Assembly: GCA_905215855.1 (NCBI GenBank)
Contig: CAJMRT010000027.1
Span: forward strand, 1-27,355
Source: an uncultured bacterium
Lineage (GTDB): Bacteria > Bacillota > Clostridia > Oscillospirales > Acutalibacteraceae
Direction of reading: 5' to 3'
Length of the DNA stretch: 27,355 bases
The position numbers and the translations under genes were made by a program. This document shows positions 1-7,395 of the stretch, piece after piece (positions within the stretch are counted from its first letter, which is position 1; every line of letters starts with the position of its first letter). The notes beneath the pieces were generated by a model. The model saw only the letters and a list, made by a program, of their open reading frames with translations. It was not told the origin of the DNA and searched no databases.

Positions 1-25
1 GGTTCGATTCTCGTCCGGGTCACCA
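1..25 (+). tRNA. 3' end of a tRNA gene (partial)
   Basis: The window opens inside a tRNA. Visible are the T-loop (TTCGATT), the 3' half of the T-stem, the acceptor 3' strand CCGGGTC, discriminator A and an encoded CCA. The matching 5' acceptor strand would be GACCCGG and lies outside the window. This acceptor is compatible with tRNA-Lys of Clostridia, but the anticodon is missing, so the identity is undetermined. It sits 9 bp before tRNA-Leu, so both probably belong to one tRNA cluster. Confidence 0.8.
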
Positions 26-34
26 AACTAATTT

Positions 35-122
35 GCCGGTGTGGTGGAATAGGCAGACACAAGGGACTTAAAATCCCTCGGTCATTGCGACCGTACCGGT
101 TCAAGTCCGGTCACCGGCACCA
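35..122 (+). tRNA. tRNA-Leu (anticodon UAA)
   Basis: Complete class II tRNA. The acceptor arm is GCCGGTG paired with CACCGGC (112-118), followed by discriminator A and CCA (120-122). The anticodon stem AGGGA/TCCCT encloses loop CTTAAAA, giving anticodon TAA at 69-71, which reads UUA and UUG. The long variable arm (CGGTCATTGCGACCG) is the extra stem typical of tRNA-Leu. The T-loop is TTCAAGT. A strong terminator follows at once, so this is the last gene of the tRNA cluster. Confidence 0.97.
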
Positions 123-125
123 AAA

Positions 126-150
126 AACAGCCATGAGGGCTGTTTTTTTC
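126..150 (+). terminator. Terminator of the tRNA cluster
   Basis: AACAGCC (126-132) pairs with GGCTGTT (138-144) around a 5-nt loop and runs straight into a T tract. This is a classic intrinsic terminator for the upstream tRNA genes. Confidence 0.9.
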
Positions 151-188
151 GTTTCGGTGTTTTTTTAATTGTATAGTTGTTGCTGTTC

Positions 189-240
189 AAGGGGCTGTGA
201 AGAAATGAAGTTTAAGATTTCATTCTTCGCAGTCCCTTTT
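189..240. repeat. Long imperfect hairpin after the tRNA cluster
   Basis: An arm of about 21 nt starting AAGGGGCTGTGAAGAA (189-210) pairs imperfectly with the arm ending CTTCGCAGTCCCTT (218-239), followed by TTTTATAA. It may be a second terminator or a repeat remnant. No gene is visible between here and 498 apart from this hairpin and the next one. Confidence 0.5.
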
Positions 241-356
241 ATAATTTGGTCGGGAACATAAACCTATGTTGAAACAGTTTTTATTCTCGACTATAACCAA
301 CGGAACAGCGAGATAGCTTGCGTAGCAAACATAGTTCGCCGATGGCAGATGTATAT

Positions 357-391
357 GAAAATGACCTACTGAAAAACAGCAGGTCATTTTC
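357..391. terminator. Hairpin in the gap downstream of the UspA-like gene
   Basis: GAAAATGACCTACTG (357-371) pairs with CAGCAGGTCATTTTC (377-391), a 15-bp stem with one mismatch and a 5-nt A-rich loop. The T-rich right flank fits a plus-strand terminator and the A-rich left flank gives T's on the minus strand, so it may act in both directions. It lies about 105 bp beyond the stop of the minus-strand UspA-like gene. The gap 240-498 holds nothing else I can support. Confidence 0.45.
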
Positions 392-497
392 GGAGAGAGT
401 ATATTTTAAGAAGAAAGATTTATACGATTCTTCGGTGTTAATAAAATTGTATTTATGTATGTTTGGTGGAGAGAAAAGAAATTTGTATCAAAAAAAT

Positions 498-911
498 TTA
501 TGAATAGGATCTGCACAAATCCATGCTGTAAACCATATTGTCCTTTGAAACCATGGTTATTGGGGTTGTGGGGGAAAGCTCATTAAACTTTACAAGAAAG
601 CTGTTGTCTTTTCCGTCGTGCATACCCGTTACAATGCGTTCAACATTGTTGTCACCTACAAATTCGGCAGTAACCTTTGGTGCGTCATCCGAAAACATTA
701 CGGTCATATCTGCACCCGATTCCTTTGCAATAAGGTAAAGATACTCGATTTCATCACTTACTGACGAATAGTCTGACATCGGTTTTAAAACGCTCATAAC
801 TCTGAGTTCGCAATCAGAGCTGTCGGCAATTTCTTTGGCAATTCGGATAATTCTGTCACAGTTATACTGACTTGTGACGCAGGCAAGAACTGCCGACTTT
901 GTATTTTTCAA
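498..911 (-). CDS. Universal stress protein (UspA)-like
   Basis: A protein of about 137 residues with a single UspA-like alpha/beta fold: an N-terminal hydrophobic strand (AVLACVTSQYNCDRIIRIAKEIA), a central acidic DDAPKV segment and a C-terminal ERIVTGMHDG stretch corresponding to the glycine-containing nucleotide loop region of the family. The loop lacks the full G-2x-G-9x-G(S/T) ATP motif, so ATP binding is doubtful. A GTG at 918-920 lies inside the Shine-Dalgarno AAGGAGGTG (918-926), so it cannot be the start. The TTG at 909-911 sits about 7 nt after GGAGG and is the likely start. The gene is monocistronic on the minus strand, divergent from rplM. The UspA assignment rests on fold-level resemblance. 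Confidence 0.7.
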   Translation of the reverse strand: MKNTKSAVLACVTSQYNCDRIIRIAKEIADSSDCELRVMSVLKPMSDYSSVSDEIEYLYLIAKESGADMTVMFSDDAPKVTAEFVGDNNVERIVTGMHDGKDNSFLVKFNELSPTTPITMVSKDNMVYSMDLCRSYS

Positions 912-977
912 TTTTTTCACCTCCTTCGTTTACTGTGCCTATATAATAACAGGCGTTTTTGACGGAAAAATATTCAT

Positions 978-999
978 ATTGTGAATTTATTGTGAATTT
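978..999. repeat. Tandem 11-bp direct repeat upstream of the UspA-like gene
   Basis: ATTGTGAATTT occurs twice in direct tandem (978-988 and 989-999). It lies 67-88 bp upstream of the UspA-like start, where an activator or repressor site for that gene could lie. It is short and AT-rich, so chance is possible. Confidence 0.35.
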
Positions 1000-1080
1000 T
1001 TGCTTTTTTAATAAATGTGCGCAAAATTTAAAAAAATCAGTATTTATCAGCATTTTCAGAAAATTATTTTAAAAATAGTA

Positions 1081-1120
1081 TGTGAGTATACGAGAGTATA
1101 TGAGAGTAAACAAGCGTATT
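1081..1120. repeat. Four phased 10-bp repeats upstream of the rplM promoter
   Basis: Successive 10-mers TGTGAGTATA, CGAGAGTATA, TGAGAGTAAA and CAAGCGTATT share the pattern yGAGAGTAtA, the last being weak. They end 43 bp before the -35 box of rplM. The helical phasing could produce bending or repeated protein contacts. The function is unknown. Confidence 0.4.
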
Positions 1121-1163
1121 TGAAAGATTGTTCAAAGCTAAATTAAATTTTTTCAAAAAAGTG

Positions 1164-1192
1164 TTGACAATGGGCATAAATTGTAATATAAT
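1164..1192 (+). promoter_or_regulatory. Consensus sigma-A promoter of rplM-rpsI
   Basis: Perfect TTGACA (1164-1169), a 17-bp spacer and perfect TATAAT (1187-1192). Transcription should begin near 1199, leaving a 5' UTR of about 30 nt. That is too short for a long autoregulatory leader. Confidence 0.93.
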
Positions 1193-1228
1193 CAATCTCA
1201 CAGTGAAAAAATACAGGAGGATATTGTT

Positions 1229-1657
1229 ATGTCAACTTTTTTAGCTAAACCAAACGAAGTTGAGCGCAACTGGTATGTAATTGATGCAGCCGGCAAGTCA
1301 CTCGGTCGTGTAGCAGCTCAGGCAGCTACTCTCCTCAGAGGTAAGAACAAGGCTACTTTTACTCCCAATGTTGACTGTGGTGATCATGTAATCATCATCA
1401 ACTGCAAGGACGCTGTTCTTACAGGTAACAAGCTCACACAGAAGAAGTGGCAGCGCCACACAGGCTATATCGGCCATCTTAAGGAAACTCGTTACGATAC
1501 ACTTATGGCAACAAAGCCAACAAAGGCTATGGAGCTTGCCGTTAAGGGTATGCTTCCTAAAAATACACTCGGCAGAGCAGCTCTTTTAAGATTAAGACTC
1601 TTTGAGGGTGCAGAACATAATCATCAGGCTCAGAAGCCTGCAATGATTGAAGACTAA
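1229..1657 (+). CDS. rplM: 50S ribosomal protein L13
   Basis: At 142 residues this is the usual family length. It assembles early into the large ribosomal subunit by binding 23S rRNA. The characteristic N-terminal block RNWYVIDAAGKSLGRVA, the DHVIIINCKDAVLTGNK block and the C-terminal GMLPKNTLGR block are all present. The ATG is preceded by AGGAGGAT with good spacing and by the perfect promoter at 1164-1192. It is followed after 19 bp by rpsI, the near-universal bacterial pairing of L13 and S9. Confidence 0.99.
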   Translation: MSTFLAKPNEVERNWYVIDAAGKSLGRVAAQAATLLRGKNKATFTPNVDCGDHVIIINCKDAVLTGNKLTQKKWQRHTGYIGHLKETRYDTLMATKPTKAMELAVKGMLPKNTLGRAALLRLRLFEGAEHNHQAQKPAMIED

Positions 1658-1676
1658 TTGAAGGAGGCAAAAGATA

Positions 1677-2078
1677 ATGTACGATAAGACACCTTATTTT
1701 TACGGTACAGGCAGAAGAAAAAGTTCTGTTGCTCGTGTAAGACTTTATCAGGGCACAGGCAAAATCACAATCAACGATCGTGACATTGACGATTACTTTG
1801 GTCTTGAAACACTCAAGCTCATCGTAAGACAGCCTCTCGCTCTTACAGAAACAGACGAGAAGTTTGACATCGTTTGCAGAGTATCAGGCGGCGGCGTAAC
1901 AGGCCAGGCCGGTGCTATCCGTCACGGCATTTCAAGAGCACTTCTTCAGTATGACACAGAGAATCTCCGTGGCAAGCTCAAGAAGGCAGGCTTCTTAACT
2001 CGTGACCCGAGAATGAAAGAGCGTAAGAAATACGGTCTTAAAGCAGCTCGTAGAGCTCCTCAGTTCTCAAAGAGATAA
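1677..2078 (+). CDS. rpsI: 30S ribosomal protein S9; integration site of the downstream island
   Basis: 133 residues with the S9 signature (YGTGRRKSSVARVRLYQGTG near the start, VSGGGVTGQAGAIRHGISRAL in the middle) and the conserved basic tail ending in QFSKR, which reaches the ribosomal P-site tRNA. GAAGGAGGC precedes the ATG. The last 18 bp, CAGTTCTCAAAGAGATAA (2061-2078), recur exactly at 13709-13726 and in part at 13562-13574. The mobile element therefore integrated here and left a full-length rpsI. The natural terminator of the operon appears to have been pushed to the far side of the element. Confidence 0.99.
   Translation: MYDKTPYFYGTGRRKSSVARVRLYQGTGKITINDRDIDDYFGLETLKLIVRQPLALTETDEKFDIVCRVSGGGVTGQAGAIRHGISRALLQYDTENLRGKLKKAGFLTRDPRMKERKKYGLKAARRAPQFSKR
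2061..2078. repeat. attL core in the rpsI 3' end
   Basis: CAGTTCTCAAAGAGATAA includes the rpsI stop codon. The inner 13 bp (2066-2078) match 13562-13574 and all 18 bp match 13709-13726. A weaker copy with two mismatches lies at 13861-13878. The crossover position within the core cannot be read from one sequence. Confidence 0.8.
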
Positions 2079-2134
2079 GGAAACATCGATTTTTTGTCGA
2101 TATTGCGTTATTTCTTTTGTTTCAGAAGTCCATT

Positions 2135-2156
2135 TGGACAACTTCTGGACAACTAA
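2135..2156. repeat. Left-end integrase arm-type repeats
   Basis: Two TGGACAACT units lie in direct tandem with an 11-bp period. The 22-bp block recurs with one mismatch at 13416-13437 near the other end, in the same orientation. Tyrosine integrases of this class carry an N-terminal arm-binding domain that reads short direct repeats set back from the core. The left block lies about 57 bp inside the core and also forms a partial hairpin with CAGAAGTCC just before it. Confidence 0.65.
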
Positions 2157-2166
2157 AAAGTATTTT

Positions 2167-2199
2167 AAAATCGCTCTGTGTTTTGCAGAGCGATTTTTT
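2167..2199. terminator. Bidirectional terminator between rpsI and integrase
   Basis: AAAATCGCTCTG (2167-2178) pairs perfectly with CAGAGCGATTTT (2186-2197), with T's after it on the plus strand and AAAA before it. It can end rpsI transcripts from the left and the int transcript from the right. It lies inside the element, so the element appears to supply rpsI with a new terminator. Confidence 0.88.
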
Positions 2200-2222
2200 T
2201 ATGTTGCTGTAATTTCTGTTCT

Positions 2223-3362
2223 TTATTCAGTCAGCTTCTTCTCAATAGAATCTGCCAACACTTTTCGTGTACTGCTAAGCACATCAGCATAAATATCAGC
2301 TGTGACGTTGATATCACAATGTCCGAGGTGGTCGCTGATTACTTTAAGGTCAACGCCCATATTCAAAAGCATTGTAGCATTGCAATGTCTGAGTTTATGA
2401 AGCGTCAAACTTTCAAATTCTGTACCTTTGGTGAAGCGTTTGAGCGAAGTCAAAACTGAACTTCTGTCTCTGTAATTGCCATTTGCAGAGGGAAATACCA
2501 TTTCTGGATGTGCATAATTCTCACCAAGGACAATTTTCAGTTTATCGGTGTACTCTTTTTGTGCTTTGAAAACAGATGCCACAGTTTCGCTCATGCCGAT
2601 TGTACGAACGCTTTTTTTCGTCTTGGGCGGCGTGAGTTCATGCTTTCCACCAATGTTATTCAGTGTGTGTTTGATAGAGATTGAACTGTTTTCAAAATCA
2701 ATATCTTCCCAACGGAGTGCAAAACACTCTCCGGAACGCATACCTGTAAAGAGTAATATCCTGATAATACGCTTCACATCTTCATCACAAGGCTTTTCAT
2801 CAAGCATCTTTAAAAATCGTTTTAGTTCATCTTCTGAAAGAGCCATAACCTTGTGCTGTTCTTTATTTTTTGGAAGAATGACGTTATGGCAAGGGTTATC
2901 ACGCAGAAAGCCTTGTTCCATGCCACGTTTGAAAATAGACTGAATAATGACATACAATTTTCTGATAGTCGCAGGATTTAAATTGTATGACTGCATTACC
3001 TGTGTCAGTTTTGGCGTTGTAATATTTTTTAATTTCATGTTGCCAAGAACAGGTTTGATATGCTTCTTATACTGTCCGGTATAGGTATAAACGGTCGATG
3101 CTTTTAATTCTACCGGTGCAAAGTTAGTGAAATACCAATCTGCAAGCTCTGAAAATCTCATATTTTCATTGAAACTGATATATCCTTTGCATTGACGTTC
3201 AAACTCAAAGGCGAACTCCTGAGCAAGTTTCTCAGCCTTTTTCGGTGTTGCGTCTGTCGGCGGAGTGAATGTTGTGGATTTCATAATCTTCTTACCATTC
3301 ATATCAGTACCAACGAAAACTCTGATTCTGAATGTGCTTCCTCGTTTATCAATTGCAGCCAT
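2223..3362 (-). CDS. int: Tyrosine recombinase / integrase
   Basis: 379 residues from the chosen start. It catalyses site-specific integration and excision of the island at the rpsI 3' end. The order is an AP2-like N-terminal arm-binding domain (STFRIRVFVGTDMNGKKIMKS), a SAM-like core-binding domain (about 65-160) and a C-terminal catalytic domain. Catalytic residues (numbered from this start) are R209 in TGMRSGE, H322 and R325 in LHKLRH, H348 in LGHCD and nucleophile Y358 in TADIY, with a lysine near 247-249. The ATG at 3360-3362 follows AGGAGG at a long spacing of about 13 nt. The frame stays open upstream to a TTG at 3449 that lacks a ribosome-binding site. It is the last gene of the minus-strand unit and next to attL. 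Confidence 0.95.
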   Translation of the reverse strand: MAAIDKRGSTFRIRVFVGTDMNGKKIMKSTTFTPPTDATPKKAEKLAQEFAFEFERQCKGYISFNENMRFSELADWYFTNFAPVELKASTVYTYTGQYKKHIKPVLGNMKLKNITTPKLTQVMQSYNLNPATIRKLYVIIQSIFKRGMEQGFLRDNPCHNVILPKNKEQHKVMALSEDELKRFLKMLDEKPCDEDVKRIIRILLFTGMRSGECFALRWEDIDFENSSISIKHTLNNIGGKHELTPPKTKKSVRTIGMSETVASVFKAQKEYTDKLKIVLGENYAHPEMVFPSANGNYRDRSSVLTSLKRFTKGTEFESLTLHKLRHCNATMLLNMGVDLKVISDHLGHCDINVTADIYADVLSSTRKVLADSIEKKLTE

Positions 3363-3442
3363 AGTGCTGTCTGTTACCTCCTGAAATGTTATAGTTTTTG
3401 TCCTTGGACTTTGTGTGGGTTTCCTGTACTTTCTTGTGTTTA

Positions 3443-4135
3443 TCACCAATTAACAGGAATACTGTCTGGTGATTTTGTCCTTGAAATCTTAATATATGTC
3501 TCTGGACTTTCTGTACTTTGTGACTTTTCTTCCTTTTTATGCTCATCAAGAAAATTTCTCATTTTATCGACTACCCACTTCCATTCAACCTTTTCTTCAT
3601 TTGAAAACTGCTGAATCCAGTAGATTGAGAATTCTTCTGCATGACGATATTCAACATTCGCAATGCGAAAACGATCATCTATATATGTATCATCAGGTGA
3701 TGGCTTGTATTTCTCAAACCAGTCACGCATGAACCATATATAATCGTGAATCGTCTGCCACGCTTCCTGTTCCCATTTTTCAAAGCGTTCACGTTTCTTT
3801 CGCTTAATCTTCTGAATCTCAGCAGCTTCTGAATATTTCGGCTTATGATACTCTTTTTTATGTCCGAAGCTGATACCGAGATTAAAATCATCATTCAGTT
3901 TTTTTGCAGCATCAATAGCAGATAGTCCGAACAATTCTATAACAAAACCTAAAATGTCATAATGCACATTACAGGTGAAGCAATGGAACGCGTTGGGATA
4001 TATATGTGCAGAGGGGTGGTGATCGTCATGAAATGGGCAGAGACAAGTGTTATTACGCTTGATCTCAATGCCGTAATACTCCGCCACTGTCCGTATATCC
4101 AGACGATTTCTGATTTCCTCAAAGCAGTTCATCAT
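3443..4135 (-). CDS. CHC2 zinc-finger protein (truncated primase-like)
   Basis: 230 residues. The first 80 resemble the zinc-binding domain of DnaG-type primases, with ligands C33, H36, C52 and C55 in CPFHDDHHPS and FHCFTC. The TOPRIM catalytic domain of a full primase is absent. The rest is a charged region rich in K, E and W with no motif I recognise. The ATG overlaps the TGA of the upstream HTH gene (ATGA), which suggests translational coupling. Such proteins are common beside integrases in Firmicutes elements. A role in priming element DNA or binding it is plausible, but the protein alone should not synthesise primers. Confidence 0.85.
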   Translation of the reverse strand: MMNCFEEIRNRLDIRTVAEYYGIEIKRNNTCLCPFHDDHHPSAHIYPNAFHCFTCNVHYDILGFVIELFGLSAIDAAKKLNDDFNLGISFGHKKEYHKPKYSEAAEIQKIKRKKRERFEKWEQEAWQTIHDYIWFMRDWFEKYKPSPDDTYIDDRFRIANVEYRHAEEFSIYWIQQFSNEEKVEWKWVVDKMRNFLDEHKKEEKSQSTESPETYIKISRTKSPDSIPVNW

Positions 4136-4398
4136 GCAAAGAGGTGAACCAGATCTTCCTTATTCACGAGAATTTTTCCATGTTTGCCCTGTCCTGTGCG
4201 GATATACTTCACTTTTCCCTGTGCAACAAGCTGACGGACTGTATGTTCACTAAGCCCTCTGACAACCTCTGTACACTCCTTGATTGTGAGCATTTCAACT
4301 GATTTTGCCTTGGTTTCTGCAACAGCTTCCTCATCGGTAAGCTGAATGAGAAGTGCCATAATGTCGTCAACGATCGCATTTTTTCTTTCCTGTGTCAT
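4132..4398 (-). CDS. Excisionase-like helix-turn-helix protein
   Basis: 88 residues. The C-terminal half is an Xis/MerR-like winged helix (LTIKECTEVVRGLSEHTVRQLVAQGKVKYIRTGQ, then KILVNKEDL), the form used by many recombination directionality factors. The N-terminal 30 residues form an acidic helix. AAAGGAG precedes the ATG with good spacing. It lies 14 bp after the relaxase gene and overlaps the CHC2 gene by 4 bp, in the same unit as int. It is the best candidate for the excisionase that biases Int toward excision. A purely regulatory role is the alternative. Confidence 0.8.
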   Translation of the reverse strand: MTQERKNAIVDDIMALLIQLTDEEAVAETKAKSVEMLTIKECTEVVRGLSEHTVRQLVAQGKVKYIRTGQGKHGKILVNKEDLVHLFA

Positions 4399-4412
4399 AG
4401 TAATAATCTCCT

Positions 4413-5615
4413 TTACTCTAATTCATGATTTTTTGTATTTGGTTTGTATCGGCGGAACGCTTCTGAAAGTCCATTGGCTGCAATGAATGATCTTGCTTTT
4501 TGTAAATCAAATGCTAACCGTTCTTTTTCAGAGGTTTCCTTTGCACCTTTTATCAGTGTTTTCACAGATATTGTTGCAGGTTTTCTGTATTCGGCAAGTT
4601 CAGCAGCCTGTTGATCTACAGTACTTTTCAGTGCTGCATTTTTTTCGCTGAGCCTTTTGTTTTCGGCGGATAGTTTTCTGGTCTGCTTTACGCTGACTAC
4701 CTCTTTTTCAGCAAGAGCGTGAAGTTTGCCGTAATCGTCTTTATCAACAGTTACTTTATTTCCGAAAATGGTAGGTTTCACTTCGATCTTTCCGATGTCA
4801 ATAAGTTGTACCTTTTTCTTGCTTGCCTTTTCCAGCATTACTCTTGTTTCGGCAAGTTCATGAGTAATATTTTCATTTTCGCTTTTTAGTTGGACATTTT
4901 CAACTTTAAGTCTATCTGCTTCTTGCCTTGCTTCTTTGTACTCTTTCACCGACATAGAACCTCTTGACTTTTCAGGCTCTAACGGTGTTATGCTGTGTGC
5001 AAGGCATATCTGATTCAACACTTCAATTTCCGATGCTCTCCACCTTGCAATAGCACCTTTACCCTCACCGAATCCCATTTCTTTGAGAGCCTGGGCAATG
5101 CCATTCTGCGTATCTTGTCCACGTCTGTAATGCCCGACAGGAATATAGTCAATATGCAGATGCGGTGTGGCTTCGTCCATGTGCAGGACGGCATTGAATA
5201 CCACAAAGTTTGGATTACGTTTCTGATACCCTGCCATGTACTCTTTCAGGCAATCAGCCACAAGCTGAGCATCTTCTGTATCCACTCCGGAATCTTCTTT
5301 TCTGCCGATCTGCACGACATCTTCATAGAAGCTTTTGCGTTTGTCGGCAGCTGTTACAACGGAATTAGTGGGTTTCCGATGGAACAGAGATTCATAGTAA
5401 CTGCAATGGATTTTTCTGTCGTTTCGTTTTTGTCTGGTGTTGTATCGTCTGGTTGACTCCTCAAACAGATGTTCATACACATAGCCAATGTCTTCCCTGA
5501 TAAATGTAATATTATCTTTTATGTGGTTGCGGTCTACGTTATCTGCAATAAATAAGCGGTTATTATGCGTTAGCGATCCTTTGCCCTGACAAAATGAAAT
5601 GCGTTTTTCTTTCAT
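4413..5615 (-). CDS. MobV-family relaxase (Mob/Pre)
   Basis: 400 residues. It nicks oriT and leads a single strand into the recipient through a co-resident conjugation system. The diagnostic metal-binding motif is H145-x-D147-E148-x-x-P151-H152-x-H154 (HMDEATPHLH), and an N-terminal NNRLFIADNVDRNHIKDN segment resembles MobV motif I. From about 235 to 370 it is a charged, heptad-rich coiled coil, typical of the C-terminal half of Mob proteins. The ATG has no clear Shine-Dalgarno, so translation may be weak or the start may differ. Inverted repeats just upstream (5683-5797) form a candidate oriT. Confidence 0.9.
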   Translation of the reverse strand: MKEKRISFCQGKGSLTHNNRLFIADNVDRNHIKDNITFIREDIGYVYEHLFEESTRRYNTRQKRNDRKIHCSYYESLFHRKPTNSVVTAADKRKSFYEDVVQIGRKEDSGVDTEDAQLVADCLKEYMAGYQKRNPNFVVFNAVLHMDEATPHLHIDYIPVGHYRRGQDTQNGIAQALKEMGFGEGKGAIARWRASEIEVLNQICLAHSITPLEPEKSRGSMSVKEYKEARQEADRLKVENVQLKSENENITHELAETRVMLEKASKKKVQLIDIGKIEVKPTIFGNKVTVDKDDYGKLHALAEKEVVSVKQTRKLSAENKRLSEKNAALKSTVDQQAAELAEYRKPATISVKTLIKGAKETSEKERLAFDLQKARSFIAANGLSEAFRRYKPNTKNHELE

Positions 5616-5682
5616 CTATATCTGGCGGGAAACTCTTTTGAAAAAGCGTTATCCCTCCATGCCTCCTTTCTCAAAACCTGCG

Positions 5683-5797
5683 TTGCCGAACAATCTGAGG
5701 ATTGCGGCAACCGGTTTCAGACTATCGCTGAAACCACGGTGCGAAGCACCGATTTACAACAGGCTGTGCCTATTGTAACACCATAGTATATATGACA
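5683..5797. other. Candidate oriT region upstream of the relaxase
   Basis: Three consecutive inverted repeats are visible: TTGCCG-aa-CAATC against GATTG-CGGCAA (5683-5710), GGTTTCAG/CTGAAACC (5713-5735) and CGGTGC/GCACCG (5737-5751). After them, 5774-5797 read on the minus strand contains CTATGGTGTTACAATAG, which can fold. It resembles the MobV nick region of pMV158 (TATAGTGTG followed by TTA). The position just before mob fits, but the nick site is an inference. Confidence 0.5.
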
Positions 5798-5845
5798 GCC
5801 CTTGAACAGGTCTATCACATATACAGGCGCTCTGCCGAGGGCTTT

Positions 5846-5862
5846 CGCTGACAAAGTCAGCG
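5846..5862. repeat. Hairpin at the end of the DUF3987 gene
   Basis: CGCTGAC (5846-5852) pairs with GTCAGCG (5856-5862) around AAA. It overlaps the stop codon of the DUF3987 gene and lacks a T tract on the minus strand. It is more likely part of the structured mobilization region than a terminator. Confidence 0.4.
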
Positions 5863-7356
5863 ATCATCAGACGGTTTTTCAAATACTTTCGGATTGACAT
5901 AAACATAAACCGCTGATTTGTGGTTGCCTGTTTCTCTTTCATCGAAAGCAACATAACCATAATCTTCAAGCAATTTGAGTGCCTTGTAAAAGTCATCAGG
6001 TTCAGAGAAAATTTTATTTCGACATTTCTTTAGCAATGCCGATTGAAATCCTTCTCTTATTCGCTTTGCCCTGATAATTTCAAGAGCTTTTTCTGCCCTC
6101 AAAATTTCATTATCTACGCCACCAATACTGAAAGCATATATTGCCTGTTCCTTGTAGTAGTCAGCAATATCAATCGCATTGCAAAGTGTGTTTACATCAA
6201 CAAGGACATCCCCAGGACACTTGCCTTCAATAGTACATTTTACACAATGGATAATGCAACAAAGGCGAAGTATTTGACCATGATATTTACCGCCCCAGTC
6301 CTTGCAGTTTACAAACTCTGTGAGCTGAATTTTCTCAATGTAATTGTTATAGTAATCAGTGAAATCTTGCTGTGCTGTTTCATCAAATTTCAGAAATTTT
6401 TCCGCTGTGGGCTTTGCATTGAATTTTCTTGTAAGAAGAATGTCAATAAGCCTGTTATAGTTGTCAACAACAATCGGATCAATTGATTTTGAATCATATC
6501 GCCTTGTGCCGACTTTGCTCTTTGGAAAACAATAGAAAAATCGTGCAAGCAGACCACTGTTTCTGAATACAGAATTGGAAATCATACTATCCCATAAGTA
6601 AGGCTGTCCTGCAAGACTAATTGACAGGCATGGATTGGAGATCTGTATAGATTCTTTTGTTGCTCTGTCGCAAAAGAAACTTTCGCCACTCCATGCTTTC
6701 AAAATCATATCCATATTAGGTATGTTGTTATTGGAATATCGTCCTGTAAAGTTTCCGAGCATACCTGCTTCATCAGAAATCATCAGTAAAGATTTATTCT
6801 TTCCCATCAATTGAATCAACGATTCAGGAGTAATATCCTCTACAGTAATTCGTCTTTTGCCCACGTCACCTATTTGTTCTGCCTGTGTTTTCAGCTTTGC
6901 GATTTGATCAACGTCTTTGCTTCCCTCTTTTTCAAGCTTATCTGCTTCAAAAAGAAGTTTCTTTTTCATCGCCTCAATTTTGTGAAATTCCTCAGCGTGT
7001 TCGTGATTATATTTCAGCTCAAAATCAACAAATGGCTTTTTGATGAACTTTACAACAGGTGATTTTCGCTCTGAGGGTTCAGCAATAATGAAACTGTAAA
7101 TCATAGGTGGTTCTGAATGGTCGGCTTTACCCTGAATTCTATACCTGCTTGTAAAGCAATAGCTAATTGCTGATAAGATCGAAGTTGCTGCCATTGCTGG
7201 ATCTGTGCCTGTGGTTTCAGCGATGCCGATTACCATTTCACGAAGAATTGGAGGTAATGCCGTGATTGGAAATTCTCTTTGAGGTGAATCGTCACGAAGT
7301 GGAATTATGGGGTTAAATTCAGGCGGAAGATTTGGAACATCACCTTTTTCTTTCAT
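5857..7356 (-). CDS. DUF3987-family protein, likely replication or primase-helicase-like
   Basis: 499 residues from the ATG at 7354-7356, which follows AAAGGAG. The frame extends 15 codons further upstream without a ribosome-binding site. The fold resembles DUF3987/YfjI proteins: an N-terminal PPILREMVIGIAETTGTDPAMAA segment, a degenerate P-loop-like AEPSERKSPV, a Walker B-like LLMISDEAGML and a winged-helix-like C-terminus (about 440-490). This family often stands in for a replication helicase or primase in mobile elements. The conserved glycines of a true Walker A (GxxxxGKS) are missing, so ATPase activity is uncertain. It is the first gene of the minus-strand mobilization unit. Confidence 0.75.
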   Translation of the reverse strand: MKEKGDVPNLPPEFNPIIPLRDDSPQREFPITALPPILREMVIGIAETTGTDPAMAATSILSAISYCFTSRYRIQGKADHSEPPMIYSFIIAEPSERKSPVVKFIKKPFVDFELKYNHEHAEEFHKIEAMKKKLLFEADKLEKEGSKDVDQIAKLKTQAEQIGDVGKRRITVEDITPESLIQLMGKNKSLLMISDEAGMLGNFTGRYSNNNIPNMDMILKAWSGESFFCDRATKESIQISNPCLSISLAGQPYLWDSMISNSVFRNSGLLARFFYCFPKSKVGTRRYDSKSIDPIVVDNYNRLIDILLTRKFNAKPTAEKFLKFDETAQQDFTDYYNNYIEKIQLTEFVNCKDWGGKYHGQILRLCCIIHCVKCTIEGKCPGDVLVDVNTLCNAIDIADYYKEQAIYAFSIGGVDNEILRAEKALEIIRAKRIREGFQSALLKKCRNKIFSEPDDFYKALKLLEDYGYVAFDERETGNHKSAVYVYVNPKVFEKPSDDR

Positions 7357-7395
7357 TTTTGACTCCTTTCCATATGTGAATTTTAGAGAAAAGTA

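Noticed and set aside
318..503. 61-codon plus-strand frame downstream of the tRNA genes
   Set aside because: It has no ribosome-binding site, runs through a perfect hairpin at 357-391 and ends over the stop of the UspA-like gene.
1193..1228. Autoregulatory ribosomal-protein leader upstream of rplM
   Set aside because: The promoter places the start near 1199, leaving only about 30 nt, too short for a known L13 leader structure.
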